Below, one piece after another: positions 1 to 5,466 of a DNA stretch of 5,466 nucleotides. The notes under the pieces were generated by a model that was not told where the DNA came from, did not search any database, and saw only the letters and a program-made list of their open reading frames with translations. A program made the translations under genes and the position numbers. Each line of letters starts with the position of its first letter. The stretch's first letter is position 1. Source of the stretch: CAYHWW01 sp964360145. Its GTDB lineage: Bacteria; Bdellovibrionota; UBA1018; CAYHWW01. The stretch lies in contig CAYHWW010000217.1 of NCBI GenBank assembly GCA_964360145.1, positions 1 through 5,466 of the forward strand. Reading direction: 5' to 3'.

Positions 1-44
1 CTCAAGCAGGTCAGGGCGAGTAGGGCAGTGGTCAACGCTCTCAT
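1..44 (-). CDS. N-terminus of an exported protein (partial, runs off the window)
   Basis: On the minus strand an ATG at 44-42 opens a frame reading MRALTTALLALTCL before the window edge. An AAAGGGG ribosome binding site lies 9 bases upstream of the ATG. A basic residue at position 2 followed by a small hydrophobic run is typical of a signal peptide. The Cys at residue 13 could be a lipobox cysteine, but Thr just before it is atypical, so plain Sec export is as likely. Only 14 codons are visible, so no function can be given. It is divergent from the flavin reductase-like gene, with 48 bases between the start codons, so both promoters must share or flank that gap. Confidence 0.5.
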   Translation of the reverse strand, partial: MRALTTALLALTCL

Positions 45-92
45 TTTGTAAAACCCCTTTTCCTCAGTGCTTTAACCCAATACGCTGAAAGG

Positions 93-716
93 GTGAAGAC
101 TTTCGATTTCCGTGCCATGGACGTGGGCTCTATCTACCGCTTGATGATCAGCGCCGTGGTGCCCCGACCCATCGCCTGGGTGAGCACCGTGGACAAACAA
201 GGACGCACCAATCTTGCGCCCTTCAGCTATTTCAATGCGGTGGCAAGCCGTCCGCCCAGCCTGATGTTTTCCGTGGCCGTGAATGCTGACGGCACAGAAA
301 AAGACACACTGCATAACATCAAAGAAACAGGGCAGTTCGTGGTCAATGGCGCCTGCTTGCCACTGCTTGATGAGCTCAATGAAACCGCGGCTCCCTTTTC
401 CAGGGGCGTGAGTGAGTTCAAAGAGGTGGGGCTCACCGAAGAACCCTCGCTGCTAGTGAAACCGCCCCGGGTCAAAGAGGCCATTCTAGCCCTGGAATGC
501 GAGCTCATGCAGCTCCTAGTCATTGGCGATGGCGGCGTAGGTTCCGCCACCATGGTCATTGGCCGCATTCTTTGTCTCCACGCCCGGGAGGACGCCATCA
601 ATGCCCAGGGTGCGCTGACACCGGAGGCCCTCGAACCCGTGGCCCGTCTCGGGGGGCAGGATTACGGCCTCCTAGGGGCGGTCATTACGAAACCAAGGCA
701 AAGGAAGCCCCGCTGA
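93..716 (+). CDS. Flavin reductase-like, FMN-binding split-barrel protein
   Basis: This 207-residue protein belongs to the flavin reductase-like family (COG1853; DIM6/NTAB type), whose members bind FMN in a split beta-barrel and often pass reduced flavin to a monooxygenase or act as NAD(P)H:flavin oxidoreductases. Visible hallmarks are PRPIAWVST at residues 24-32, NLAPFSYFN at 40-48, a PPSLMFSV strand at 54-61, and KDTLHNI after the DGTE turn near residues 66-75. In relatives these segments line the flavin site. Length is normal for the family. There is no signal peptide, so it should be cytosolic. The start is GTG at 93, the first possible start after the in-frame TAG at 21; it keeps the usual N-terminal strand. 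The purine-rich GAAAGG directly abuts this GTG, an unusually short spacing. The next in-frame start (ATG at 117) has no ribosome binding site. No partner oxygenase is visible, so the substrate is unknown. It converges on bamB. Confidence 0.9.
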   Translation: MKTFDFRAMDVGSIYRLMISAVVPRPIAWVSTVDKQGRTNLAPFSYFNAVASRPPSLMFSVAVNADGTEKDTLHNIKETGQFVVNGACLPLLDELNETAAPFSRGVSEFKEVGLTEEPSLLVKPPRVKEAILALECELMQLLVIGDGGVGSATMVIGRILCLHAREDAINAQGALTPEALEPVARLGGQDYGLLGAVITKPRQRKPR

Positions 717-775
717 GGGAACTCGCCACGTAACTTGACAGAATATACCTTATGCGACGTTTTAGGGGACAGTTC
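717..775. other. Convergent intergenic gap, no clear terminator
   Basis: This 59-base gap separates the stop codons of the flavin reductase-like gene (TGA 714-716) and bamB (TGA, minus strand, 778-776). I could not find a GC-rich hairpin followed by a T-run on either strand; CCC(714 side)/GGG pairings are only 3-4 bp. The gap is more AT-rich than the genes around it. It contains TTGACA at 735-740, without a matching -10 box, and TTTTAGGGGACAGTTCTC at 760-777, discussed in the findings. Confidence 0.45.
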
Positions 776-1993
776 TCAAAGCCGATACCCGTGTTTACGA
801 GCCGCCGCATTGTCCTTCCTCCAGCGCCACCCATAGAGGTTGCCAAAGTTGGAATACAAGAAGAACTCATCCCCGGTGCCCGATGGAGCCACCACCGGTG
901 AGCCGAAGAAGCCACTGCGCATGCCCGCATTGAAGCGGTACACGAGACCACCGTCGCCCTTGCGGATGACATAGAGGTATTGGCGGGAACTGCCGAAGAC
1001 CAGGTGGATGCCATGAGCAATGACGTTAGTAGGCGTGCCCAAATCCAGCTCAAATGCCCAATTCACTTTACCCGTCTCGCGGTTCACGGAGAGAACCCGG
1101 CCATCAGATGTGGGCAGGAACAAATCTTTGCTGCCCTCTCTCTCATCCAACAGCACCTTCTTCGAACCACCGACGTCGGTAAACCACAACACCCGGCCGT
1201 TGTCGCGACTCAAGGCATAGAGGCCACCGTCATAGGAAGCCACGAAGATCTGGTTGCCATCGATGACGGCCTCCGCATCCACGTCCATGAATTTGGTGTT
1301 GCGCTGGATGCGCGTCTCCCAAAGAAGATTTCCGTCCTTGGCATTGAGGGCGGCAAAATAACCATCGCTGAAGCCCAATAACGCCCGATCACGATCCAAA
1401 AGAGGCACTGCATTTCCGCGCACCGTGGTACCGGCGCTGACCGTGCGCTTGTAGTGCCATACCCACCGGCCCGTATCCTGCTCCAGGCAATAGAGAACAT
1501 CGTCAGAGGCGACGAAATAAATGCGCCCCTTTTGAACGGTAGCCTGAGCGTAGACCGGTGATTTCGTTTCATAACGCCACTTCACGGATCCCAGATCGGC
1601 ATCAACGGCATAGAAATAGCCATCGTTCGCCCCAAAGTAGATCGTATCCGCGTCATGGAGCGGCTGACTACTGACGCCGTTCGCCACGGGCATGTGCCAG
1701 CGTTGACTATGGAGCACCCGATCCCGGGCTTCTATGCCTCGGGTTTCGCTGGGGATGATGTAGTTATGATCAGTGACGACGGGGGTGGCGAACTCCACCG
1801 GATCCTCGCCAGCGGCAGGGAACTCCGTGCGGGTGCCGTAGGTCAGAAAACGATCCACGGGGGCATCGGGGAACGTGGCATGCTTGCGCAAATTGCGAGA
1901 GCTGCAGGCCGCCGAAAGCAAGGCCACAAATACAATGACAAGCGAAGGTATTTTGCCCACAACGAAGCTCCCCGGCAAAATACCGAGCTTCAT
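776..1993 (-). CDS. bamB: Outer-membrane assembly lipoprotein BamB (PQQ-like beta-propeller)
   Basis: This 405-residue protein looks like BamB, the lipoprotein of the BAM complex that binds BamA and helps insert beta-barrels into the outer membrane. A hydrophobic segment (residues 17-29) ends at LLSAAC, with Cys30 as the likely lipidated residue. The rest is a PQQ-like propeller: G-x-x-x-W/Y blade motifs end near residues 139, 179, 225, 270, 312 and 352, with a final LYGWRW strand at 387-391. Two segments match, from memory, the E. coli BamB surface that contacts BamA: TTVRGNAVP (189-197, with the Arg kept) and MDVDAEAV (236-243, keeping the DVD acidic pair). Length is close to E. coli BamB (about 392). 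The gene overlaps the upstream YfgM-like gene by 4 bases, the same order as in E. coli, but no der gene follows. The start is uncertain: the GTG at 1960-1958 (codon 12) has GGGGAG 7 bases upstream and gives a more standard lipoprotein signal. A generic PQQ-propeller lipoprotein is the alternative. Confidence 0.82.
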   Translation of the reverse strand: MKLGILPGSFVVGKIPSLVIVFVALLSAACSSRNLRKHATFPDAPVDRFLTYGTRTEFPAAGEDPVEFATPVVTDHNYIIPSETRGIEARDRVLHSQRWHMPVANGVSSQPLHDADTIYFGANDGYFYAVDADLGSVKWRYETKSPVYAQATVQKGRIYFVASDDVLYCLEQDTGRWVWHYKRTVSAGTTVRGNAVPLLDRDRALLGFSDGYFAALNAKDGNLLWETRIQRNTKFMDVDAEAVIDGNQIFVASYDGGLYALSRDNGRVLWFTDVGGSKKVLLDEREGSKDLFLPTSDGRVLSVNRETGKVNWAFELDLGTPTNVIAHGIHLVFGSSRQYLYVIRKGDGGLVYRFNAGMRSGFFGSPVVAPSGTGDEFFLYSNFGNLYGWRWRKDNAAARKHGYRL

Positions 1994-2664
1994 TTGATCT
2001 CCGCTTTGAGCCTCTGCGCCAGCTGAGACACGGCGCTATTGGGGAAGTCGGCCTCAGCGCGACTGTAATAATCTTTAGCCTTGGCACCGTCGCCCACCGC
2101 AAAGCTGTTGCGGCCCAGAGCCATCAGCAACTCAGCCTTCAAGCCGGGTTCACCAATGGAAAGTGCTCCATTGAAACGCTCAGAGGCTTTTTTGTGATCC
2201 TTCAGCGATTCCAATGCCATGCCATGGGAATAGAGCGCCATGGCCTTAAAAAACTTACTGGGTGCACCCTCCACCGCCCGCTCGAAGTATGGAGCTGCCT
2301 TTGCCGCATCACCGACTTCATAGTGCAGATCCCCTAATTTCATGAGGGCTTCAAAGGCGGGCACGGTGCCCTTATGCTGCATGGCGGCATTTTCAAGCCC
2401 CTTCAGTCCATCCGCGGACTTTTCCATCCACCCGGCATCGGCCTTACCGCTCTGAGGCAAGGGCTGGCGCTCTAATTTTTGCATGGCATCAAAAATCACG
2501 CTCGCGGCCTTTAGGTTCTGATGGTCGCGCCAAGCGGAGTAAACAGAATAAGTGGTGCCCAAAAGCACGAGAAGAGCAAGGACGCTTGCGAGCTGTTTGC
2601 GCCTGTCTACAATGGTGTCGACCCAGGAGTGGGTTGGGCTGAGGATCTCAGCGGGAGTGGTCAT
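1990..2664 (-). CDS. YfgM-like membrane-anchored TPR protein
   Basis: This 224-residue protein has a short cytoplasmic N-terminus with the basic cluster DRRK (20-23), one transmembrane helix at about residues 24-45, and a periplasmic helical domain. Tetratricopeptide-like pairs are visible at about 103-136 (LGDLHYEVGDAAKAAPYFERA), 141-172 (YSHGMALESLKDHKKASERF) and 177-210 (MALGRNSFAVGDGAKAKDYY). Architecture, length and position directly before bamB match E. coli YfgM, an ancillary SecYEG translocon component that links translocation to periplasmic chaperones. Sequence identity to YfgM is not obvious by eye, so the assignment rests on architecture and synteny. The ATG at 2664 is supported by AAAGGA six bases upstream. 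Its TGA stop shares four bases (ATGA) with the bamB ATG, which implies translational coupling. A possible -10 box (AATAAT, minus strand 2695-2690) lies about 25 bases before the start, but no good -35 accompanies it. Confidence 0.8.
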   Translation of the reverse strand: MTTPAEILSPTHSWVDTIVDRRKQLASVLALLVLLGTTYSVYSAWRDHQNLKAASVIFDAMQKLERQPLPQSGKADAGWMEKSADGLKGLENAAMQHKGTVPAFEALMKLGDLHYEVGDAAKAAPYFERAVEGAPSKFFKAMALYSHGMALESLKDHKKASERFNGALSIGEPGLKAELLMALGRNSFAVGDGAKAKDYYSRAEADFPNSAVSQLAQRLKAEIK

Positions 2665-2694
2665 TGGGGATCCTTTGGTTGCGAGTGCGATTAT

Positions 2695-2709
2695 TCAGGA
2701 GTATCCTGA
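2695..2709. promoter_or_regulatory. Palindrome TCAGGA-gta-TCCTGA in the divergent gap
   Basis: A perfect 6-bp inverted repeat with a 3-base spacer lies in the 49-base gap between the YfgM-like/bamB operon and the first barrel gene. Its left arm contains the AGGAG ribosome binding site of the barrel gene, and it ends 4 bases before that gene's ATG. It could be an operator for a dimeric regulator that controls both directions, or a small RNA hairpin that hides the ribosome binding site. A 6-bp repeat can arise by chance, so function is inference. Confidence 0.35.
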
Positions 2710-2713
2710 TGAT

Positions 2714-3223
2714 ATGAGTCTTTTCAAGGCCTTTCTCCCCGCGATGGCCCTGACCGTAATTCTCACATCCCTTCTCGGCGAGAGTGCCCACGCCAAAGAT
2801 CTCACTGGCCGTTTGGGCATAGGCTTCAATAACCAGTTTGCCACCCGCTCCCCGTTCAGCTTCGACGACATCCCAGCCCTCTCCGCTAAATACTCCATGA
2901 CTCGAGATCTCGCCTTCGCCGGGGTCGTGGGCCTCAACACCAAATCCCCGTCGGGCTTCACTCTTGGCGCCAAGGTCTTTAAAAATATTTTCTTTGAGAC
3001 CAATCTCAATTTCTATGTGGGTGGAGGCCTTGCCCTCCTCAAACGCGACGCCACTGGCTTCGAATTTCAGGGGCTTTTCGGTACGGAAGTATTCATTCCA
3101 GGAGTCGACAGCCTGGGGCTGAGCTTTGAGGCGGGCCTGGCGGCTGGCAACGCGACGGGAAGCTTCGTTTTGAGAACGGTGGGGTATACCTTCCTCCATG
3201 CCGGCGTACACTTCTACTTCTAA
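2714..3223 (+). CDS. Small outer-membrane beta-barrel-like protein
   Basis: I do not recognise a named family for this 169-residue protein. A classic signal peptide spans residues 1-27 (MSLFKAFLPAMALTVILTSLLGESAHA), with a likely cut after AHA before KDL. The mature part of about 142 residues is rich in Gly and in alternating hydrophobic/polar stretches (30-41, 55-75, 81-91, 94-109, 115-127, 133-144, 150-169), enough for a small barrel of about eight strands. It ends in VHFYF; a C-terminal Phe preceded by alternating aromatics is the usual BAM recognition signal. The reading frame is open further upstream to 2552, but that part lies antisense to the YfgM-like gene. ATG at 2714 gives the signal peptide and has AGGAG at 2697-2701, with a rather long spacer of 12 bases. 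Two-way shared upstream sequence with the yfgM-bamB operon hints at common control. An OmpA/OmpW-like porin or structural protein is possible. Confidence 0.8.
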   Translation: MSLFKAFLPAMALTVILTSLLGESAHAKDLTGRLGIGFNNQFATRSPFSFDDIPALSAKYSMTRDLAFAGVVGLNTKSPSGFTLGAKVFKNIFFETNLNFYVGGGLALLKRDATGFEFQGLFGTEVFIPGVDSLGLSFEAGLAAGNATGSFVLRTVGYTFLHAGVHFYF

Positions 3224-3998
3224 GGCGCACGTAGCGCGCCATCTGCTTCGTTGGCTACGCTACGTGCGCCTTGCCATGGTCTTTTTTATTATTATTGTCC
3301 CACACCTGGCCGTTGCCCAGGGCAAACCCTCCTCCGCGCAAGATCAGGGTGACGGCGACGGCTTTCTTTCCGGCCCCTTCTCGGAATTCGGCGAATTCGA
3401 CAGCGACGAAGACGAAGAGGCTGACGAGAAGTTCTTCCAGTCGGGCCGCTTCTTCGGCGTGGGGCTGGGGCTGGGTCTCACTAGCCCCACGGGCAATGCC
3501 GGGCGTCTCTACCAGGGGGGCTTCCCCACGGTGGATTTCCGCCTCAACTACTGGTTTGATTTTTTTGTAGCCCTCCAGCTCGTTGTTCGCAATTCCGTGC
3601 ACACCTATGACGTGCTGCCCGACGGCAAGACCAGCTCCAGTCTCTTCCGAGTGATGGGTCAGGTGAAATACTACATCGACACGAAGAATCTCTCTGCCCC
3701 CCTCACCTTCATCGGCCCTCATCTGTTCCTCGGCTGCGGCATGTACAAGCGCACTGACAACCTCCAAGACCAGGGGTTCTCGGAGACCGCCCAGGCCTTC
3801 GGCCTCAATGGTGGCGCGGGACTAGAGCTCACGATCAAACCAAAGAAGCTCTATTTCTCCATCGAGTTCCTGGCTAACGTAGTGACTTTCCGTGATTCCT
3901 TTGACCCGCGCTTCCAGAACGCGGACAAGTTGAACGGCGTTCCTGACCGCACTGGCATCTGGGTGGACACCGTGGGCGCCCTCACCTGGACGTGGTAG
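3198..3998 (+). CDS. Outer-membrane beta-barrel-like protein with acidic linker
   Basis: This is an exported protein of up to 266 residues with no family I can name. A hydrophobic run MVFFIIIVPHLAVA (27-40) leads to a likely signal peptidase site after AVA, before QGKPSS. Then comes a Gly/Asp-rich, strongly acidic linker at about 41-79 (DQGDGDG at 49-55, DSDEDEEADE at 68-77), and from residue 84 a barrel-like domain with alternating strands (RFFGVGLGLGL, TVDFRLNYWFDFFVALQLVV, LYFSIEFLANVV) ending in LTWTW. A terminal aromatic fits BAM-dependent insertion. There is one Cys in the mature part (180). The ATG at 3198 is the outermost start and overlaps the previous gene by 26 bases, but it would put a 26-residue tail before the signal core. 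GTG at 3264 (MRLAMVFFIII...) or ATG at 3276 gives a normal-length signal peptide; neither has a clear ribosome binding site, and both lie in or just after the hairpin at 3222-3272. The true start is unresolved. Confidence 0.75.
   Translation: MPAYTSTSKAHVARHLLRWLRYVRLAMVFFIIIVPHLAVAQGKPSSAQDQGDGDGFLSGPFSEFGEFDSDEDEEADEKFFQSGRFFGVGLGLGLTSPTGNAGRLYQGGFPTVDFRLNYWFDFFVALQLVVRNSVHTYDVLPDGKTSSSLFRVMGQVKYYIDTKNLSAPLTFIGPHLFLGCGMYKRTDNLQDQGFSETAQAFGLNGGAGLELTIKPKKLYFSIEFLANVVTFRDSFDPRFQNADKLNGVPDRTGIWVDTVGALTWTW
3222..3272. repeat. Long inverted repeat (hairpin) between the two barrel genes
   Basis: AAGGCGCACGTAGCG (3222-3236) and CGCTACGTGCGCCTT (3258-3272) are exact reverse complements, 15 bp with no mismatch. 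Inside, GCCA (3238-3241) can pair with TGGC (3252-3255), leaving a 10-base loop TCTGCTTCGT. The left arm begins within the TAA stop (3221-3223) of the first barrel gene, and the right arm ends 3 bases before the ATG at 3276. The nearest T-run (3282-3287) starts 9 bases after the stem and lies inside the downstream gene, so this is not a standard intrinsic terminator. It may protect the upstream message from decay, control translation of the second gene, or be a REP-like dispersed repeat. Confidence 0.8.
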
Positions 3999-4097
3999 GG
4001 GCCTGCCTCAGTCAACAATGTCTTTTTGACTCGCTCTTGACGACCCCAAGCAGTCGAGCCATCACTCTCAGATGCAGTTCAACGGGGGTTGATGGCA
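3999..4097. promoter_or_regulatory. Intergenic leader of the peptidase gene, possible promoter
   Basis: This 99-base gap separates the second barrel gene from the peptidase gene. It contains two TTGAC boxes, TTGACT (4026-4031) and TTGACG (4037-4042), that resemble -35 elements. The second has only a poor -10 match (CATCAC, 4060-4065, at 17 bases). AGTCAA (4010-4015) can pair with TTGACT (4026-4031) as a weak 6-bp stem, with no T-run after it. The gap suggests that the peptidase may have its own promoter, but nothing here is decisive. GGGGG at 4084-4088 is the likely ribosome binding site. Confidence 0.25.
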
Positions 4098-5453
4098 ATG
4101 TGGGTACGGTTTCTTGTCTCTTTTCTTTGTATTCTATTAGTCACGCAAGCGGACGGTGCGCGGACGACTAGTAGAGACGCCGCGGTTTCTTGCCAAGCCG
4201 CCCTCAGTCCATCCTCTCCCACCGGGGTTGCCAATCAGGCTGTTTTAGACGCTCATCGCCGCAGCTACACCCACCCCCTCCCCTACGGCCCCATCTTGGA
4301 CCAAGGCGATGCCGGTCACTGCTGGATCTATGGGGCCCACTCATTGGTCACGGGCAACGCCCTAGGGGCTGGTCGCATCACCCGAAGGACCAAGCTCTCG
4401 GTGAACTACACCCTCTTTTGGTACACTCTGGAACGCGTCCATGGGTACATGAAAGACATCGCGGAAGTGCACGGAGAGAACGTGCTCGATGATGACGAGG
4501 CCCACTACGTGCAGGGCCGCAAGCTAGAAGAGGGCGGGCAGTTCTTCTACTACATCACCATTGCGAAGCGCTACGGCATGGTGCCCGAAAGCGCCATGCC
4601 CCCAACGGCCGCCACCGACAACTCCGAGATTCTGTTCCGAGACATCAAAGACGAACTTGCGCACTTTGCCATGGCGGTAAAAGCGCTGAGGGATTCCCAT
4701 GCCAGCCCCACGGGCCGCCTCACACCGCCCCGACGCGCACGCTACCTCGCGGCTCTGCCCGCCCTCAGCAACCGCACCATCGCCAAGATTTACCACATTC
4801 TCGAAGTACACCTGGGCACGCCCCCCACGGAAGCAAGGGCGCAAGGTTCTCGGCTCACGCCCCATGAATACATGGCTGATGTGCTGGGCTTCGACCCCGG
4901 CGACTATGTGTCGGTGAGTGCCTACCCCACGGGAGACGCTGACGCACGGGCCTACCGCGTCGCCAACCTCAGCGCTGATGGCTCCAAGGAAGAGCAGGCG
5001 ATTTACCTCAACGTCAGCACAAAACGCTACATGGAGCTGATCAATAAAGCCCTAGTGCGAGGCCAACCTGTGCTGCTTGGCCTAGATAGGTCGGGCCCGG
5101 TGGATGATGAGACCGGGATCATGCACCACCAGCATATTGACACTGCCCCACTCTATCGCAATAGCCGTCGCCTCACCCGGGACGAACGCATCATCACGGG
5201 GAGCCAAGGGAGCGGCCACGCCATGGTGCTGGTGGGCTATGACCAACCTGACGACGAACACTCCATCGTGAAGTATAAAGCCCAAAACTCCTGGGGATCT
5301 GACTCCGGCGATGGGGGCATCTACCATATCTATCGTGAATGGCTGGAGATCTATGGCAGAGACATGGTCATCCACCGCTCTCTCTTAAGCCGCACGGAGA
5401 GAGCTGCGCTGAAGGCACCAGTGGAGAGCCCCGCCTTCAACCGCCTCCTCTAG
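4098..5453 (+). CDS. Secreted bleomycin hydrolase/PepC-like (C1B) cysteine peptidase
   Basis: This 451-residue papain-fold cysteine peptidase resembles family C1B (bleomycin hydrolase, aminopeptidase C). Catalytic residues are visible: oxyanion Gln69 and nucleophile Cys75 in LDQGDAGHCWIYGA, His374 in GHAMVLVGYD, and Asn397 in QNSWG. The 299-residue Cys-His distance and total length fit bleomycin hydrolase (from memory Cys73/His372/Asn396 in the human enzyme, about 455 residues), not ordinary papain. Family-specific segments also match: LSVNYTLFWYTLERV (100-114), GGQFFYYITIAKRYGMVPES (146-165) and DYVSVSAYP (269-277). Unlike the usually cytosolic family, it starts with a signal peptide (MWVRFLVSFLCILLVTQA), so it should act in the periplasm or outside the cell. 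I chose ATG 4098 because GGGGG sits 9 bases upstream; ATG 4092 and TTG 4089 are also in frame but too close to it. The C-terminal tail ends ESPAFNRLL, shorter than the family's usual end. Two TAG stops occur in tandem. Substrates are unknown. Confidence 0.88.
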   Translation: MWVRFLVSFLCILLVTQADGARTTSRDAAVSCQAALSPSSPTGVANQAVLDAHRRSYTHPLPYGPILDQGDAGHCWIYGAHSLVTGNALGAGRITRRTKLSVNYTLFWYTLERVHGYMKDIAEVHGENVLDDDEAHYVQGRKLEEGGQFFYYITIAKRYGMVPESAMPPTAATDNSEILFRDIKDELAHFAMAVKALRDSHASPTGRLTPPRRARYLAALPALSNRTIAKIYHILEVHLGTPPTEARAQGSRLTPHEYMADVLGFDPGDYVSVSAYPTGDADARAYRVANLSADGSKEEQAIYLNVSTKRYMELINKALVRGQPVLLGLDRSGPVDDETGIMHHQHIDTAPLYRNSRRLTRDERIITGSQGSGHAMVLVGYDQPDDEHSIVKYKAQNSWGSDSGDGGIYHIYREWLEIYGRDMVIHRSLLSRTERAALKAPVESPAFNRLL

Positions 5454-5466
5454 TAGGCTCGGTCTT

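Noticed and set aside
735..740. Perfect TTGACA box in the convergent gap
   Set aside because: No -10-like hexamer lies 16-18 bases downstream (CGTTTT or ACGTTT), and the following sequence is antisense to bamB with no plus-strand gene.
980..1381. 133-codon plus-strand open frame inside bamB
   Set aside because: It is antisense to clear beta-propeller blades, has no ribosome binding site that stands out, and shows no family resemblance.
2552..2713. Extension of the first barrel gene upstream of ATG 2714
   Set aside because: It is antisense to the YfgM-like N-terminus and would bury the signal peptide behind 54 unrelated residues.
2648..3211. 187-codon minus-strand open frame opposite the first barrel gene
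   Set aside because: It is antisense to the barrel gene, overlaps the start of the YfgM-like gene in another frame, and has no recognisable domain or signal.
3222..3296. Hairpin plus TTTTTTATTATTATT as an intrinsic terminator
   Set aside because: The T-run starts 9 bases after the stem and is within the coding part of the next gene (hydrophobic core of its signal peptide), where it encodes FFIII.
3384..3399. Tandem GAATTCG units
   Set aside because: The two short copies simply encode the EFGEF segment of the acidic linker. No longer repeat surrounds them.
3255..3767. 170-codon minus-strand open frame opposite the second barrel gene
   Set aside because: It is fully antisense to a gene with a signal peptide and barrel pattern. 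Its product is a low-complexity mix of Glu, Ala, Val and His, as expected from a mirror frame.
4010..4031. AGTCAA/TTGACT stem after the second barrel gene as a terminator
   Set aside because: Six AT-rich base pairs with a 10-base loop and no following T-run is too weak for an intrinsic terminator.

Overview
The window comes from a Gram-negative (diderm) bacterium of moderately high GC content. The envelope genes show this: a BamB-type lipoprotein, a YfgM-like membrane-anchored TPR protein, and two exported proteins that end in an aromatic residue like outer-membrane barrels. No rRNA, tRNA or informational gene fixes the taxon. The style of the barrels and the secreted papain-fold protease would suit a delta-proteobacterial or Bdellovibrio-like lineage, but that is a guess.

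Layout. Positions 1-44 (minus) hold the first codons of an exported protein that leaves the window. Divergent from it, 93-716 (plus) encodes a flavin reductase-like FMN-binding protein. It converges on a two-gene minus-strand operon, transcribed from 2664 down to 776, of a YfgM-like TPR protein followed by BamB; the two overlap by 4 bases (ATGA). A 49-base divergent gap with a short palindrome separates this operon from a plus-strand run: a 169-residue barrel-like protein (2714-3223), a second barrel-like protein (3198-3998), and a secreted bleomycin-hydrolase/PepC-like cysteine peptidase (4098-5453). A strong 15-bp inverted repeat lies across the junction of the two barrel genes.

How the genes may relate. 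YfgM and BamB act in sequence in envelope biogenesis, at the Sec translocon and the BAM complex. The two divergent barrel proteins are the kind of client BAM inserts. The peptidase appears to have been moved from the family's usual cytosolic location to the envelope or exterior. The flavin reductase looks metabolically unrelated.

I found no mobile element, CRISPR array, RNA gene or obvious new multi-gene system. The points most worth a second look are the exported PepC-like peptidase with its altered C-terminal tail, the hairpin between the barrel genes, and the palindrome over the ribosome binding site of the first barrel gene. No stretch longer than 300 bases lacks a gene.
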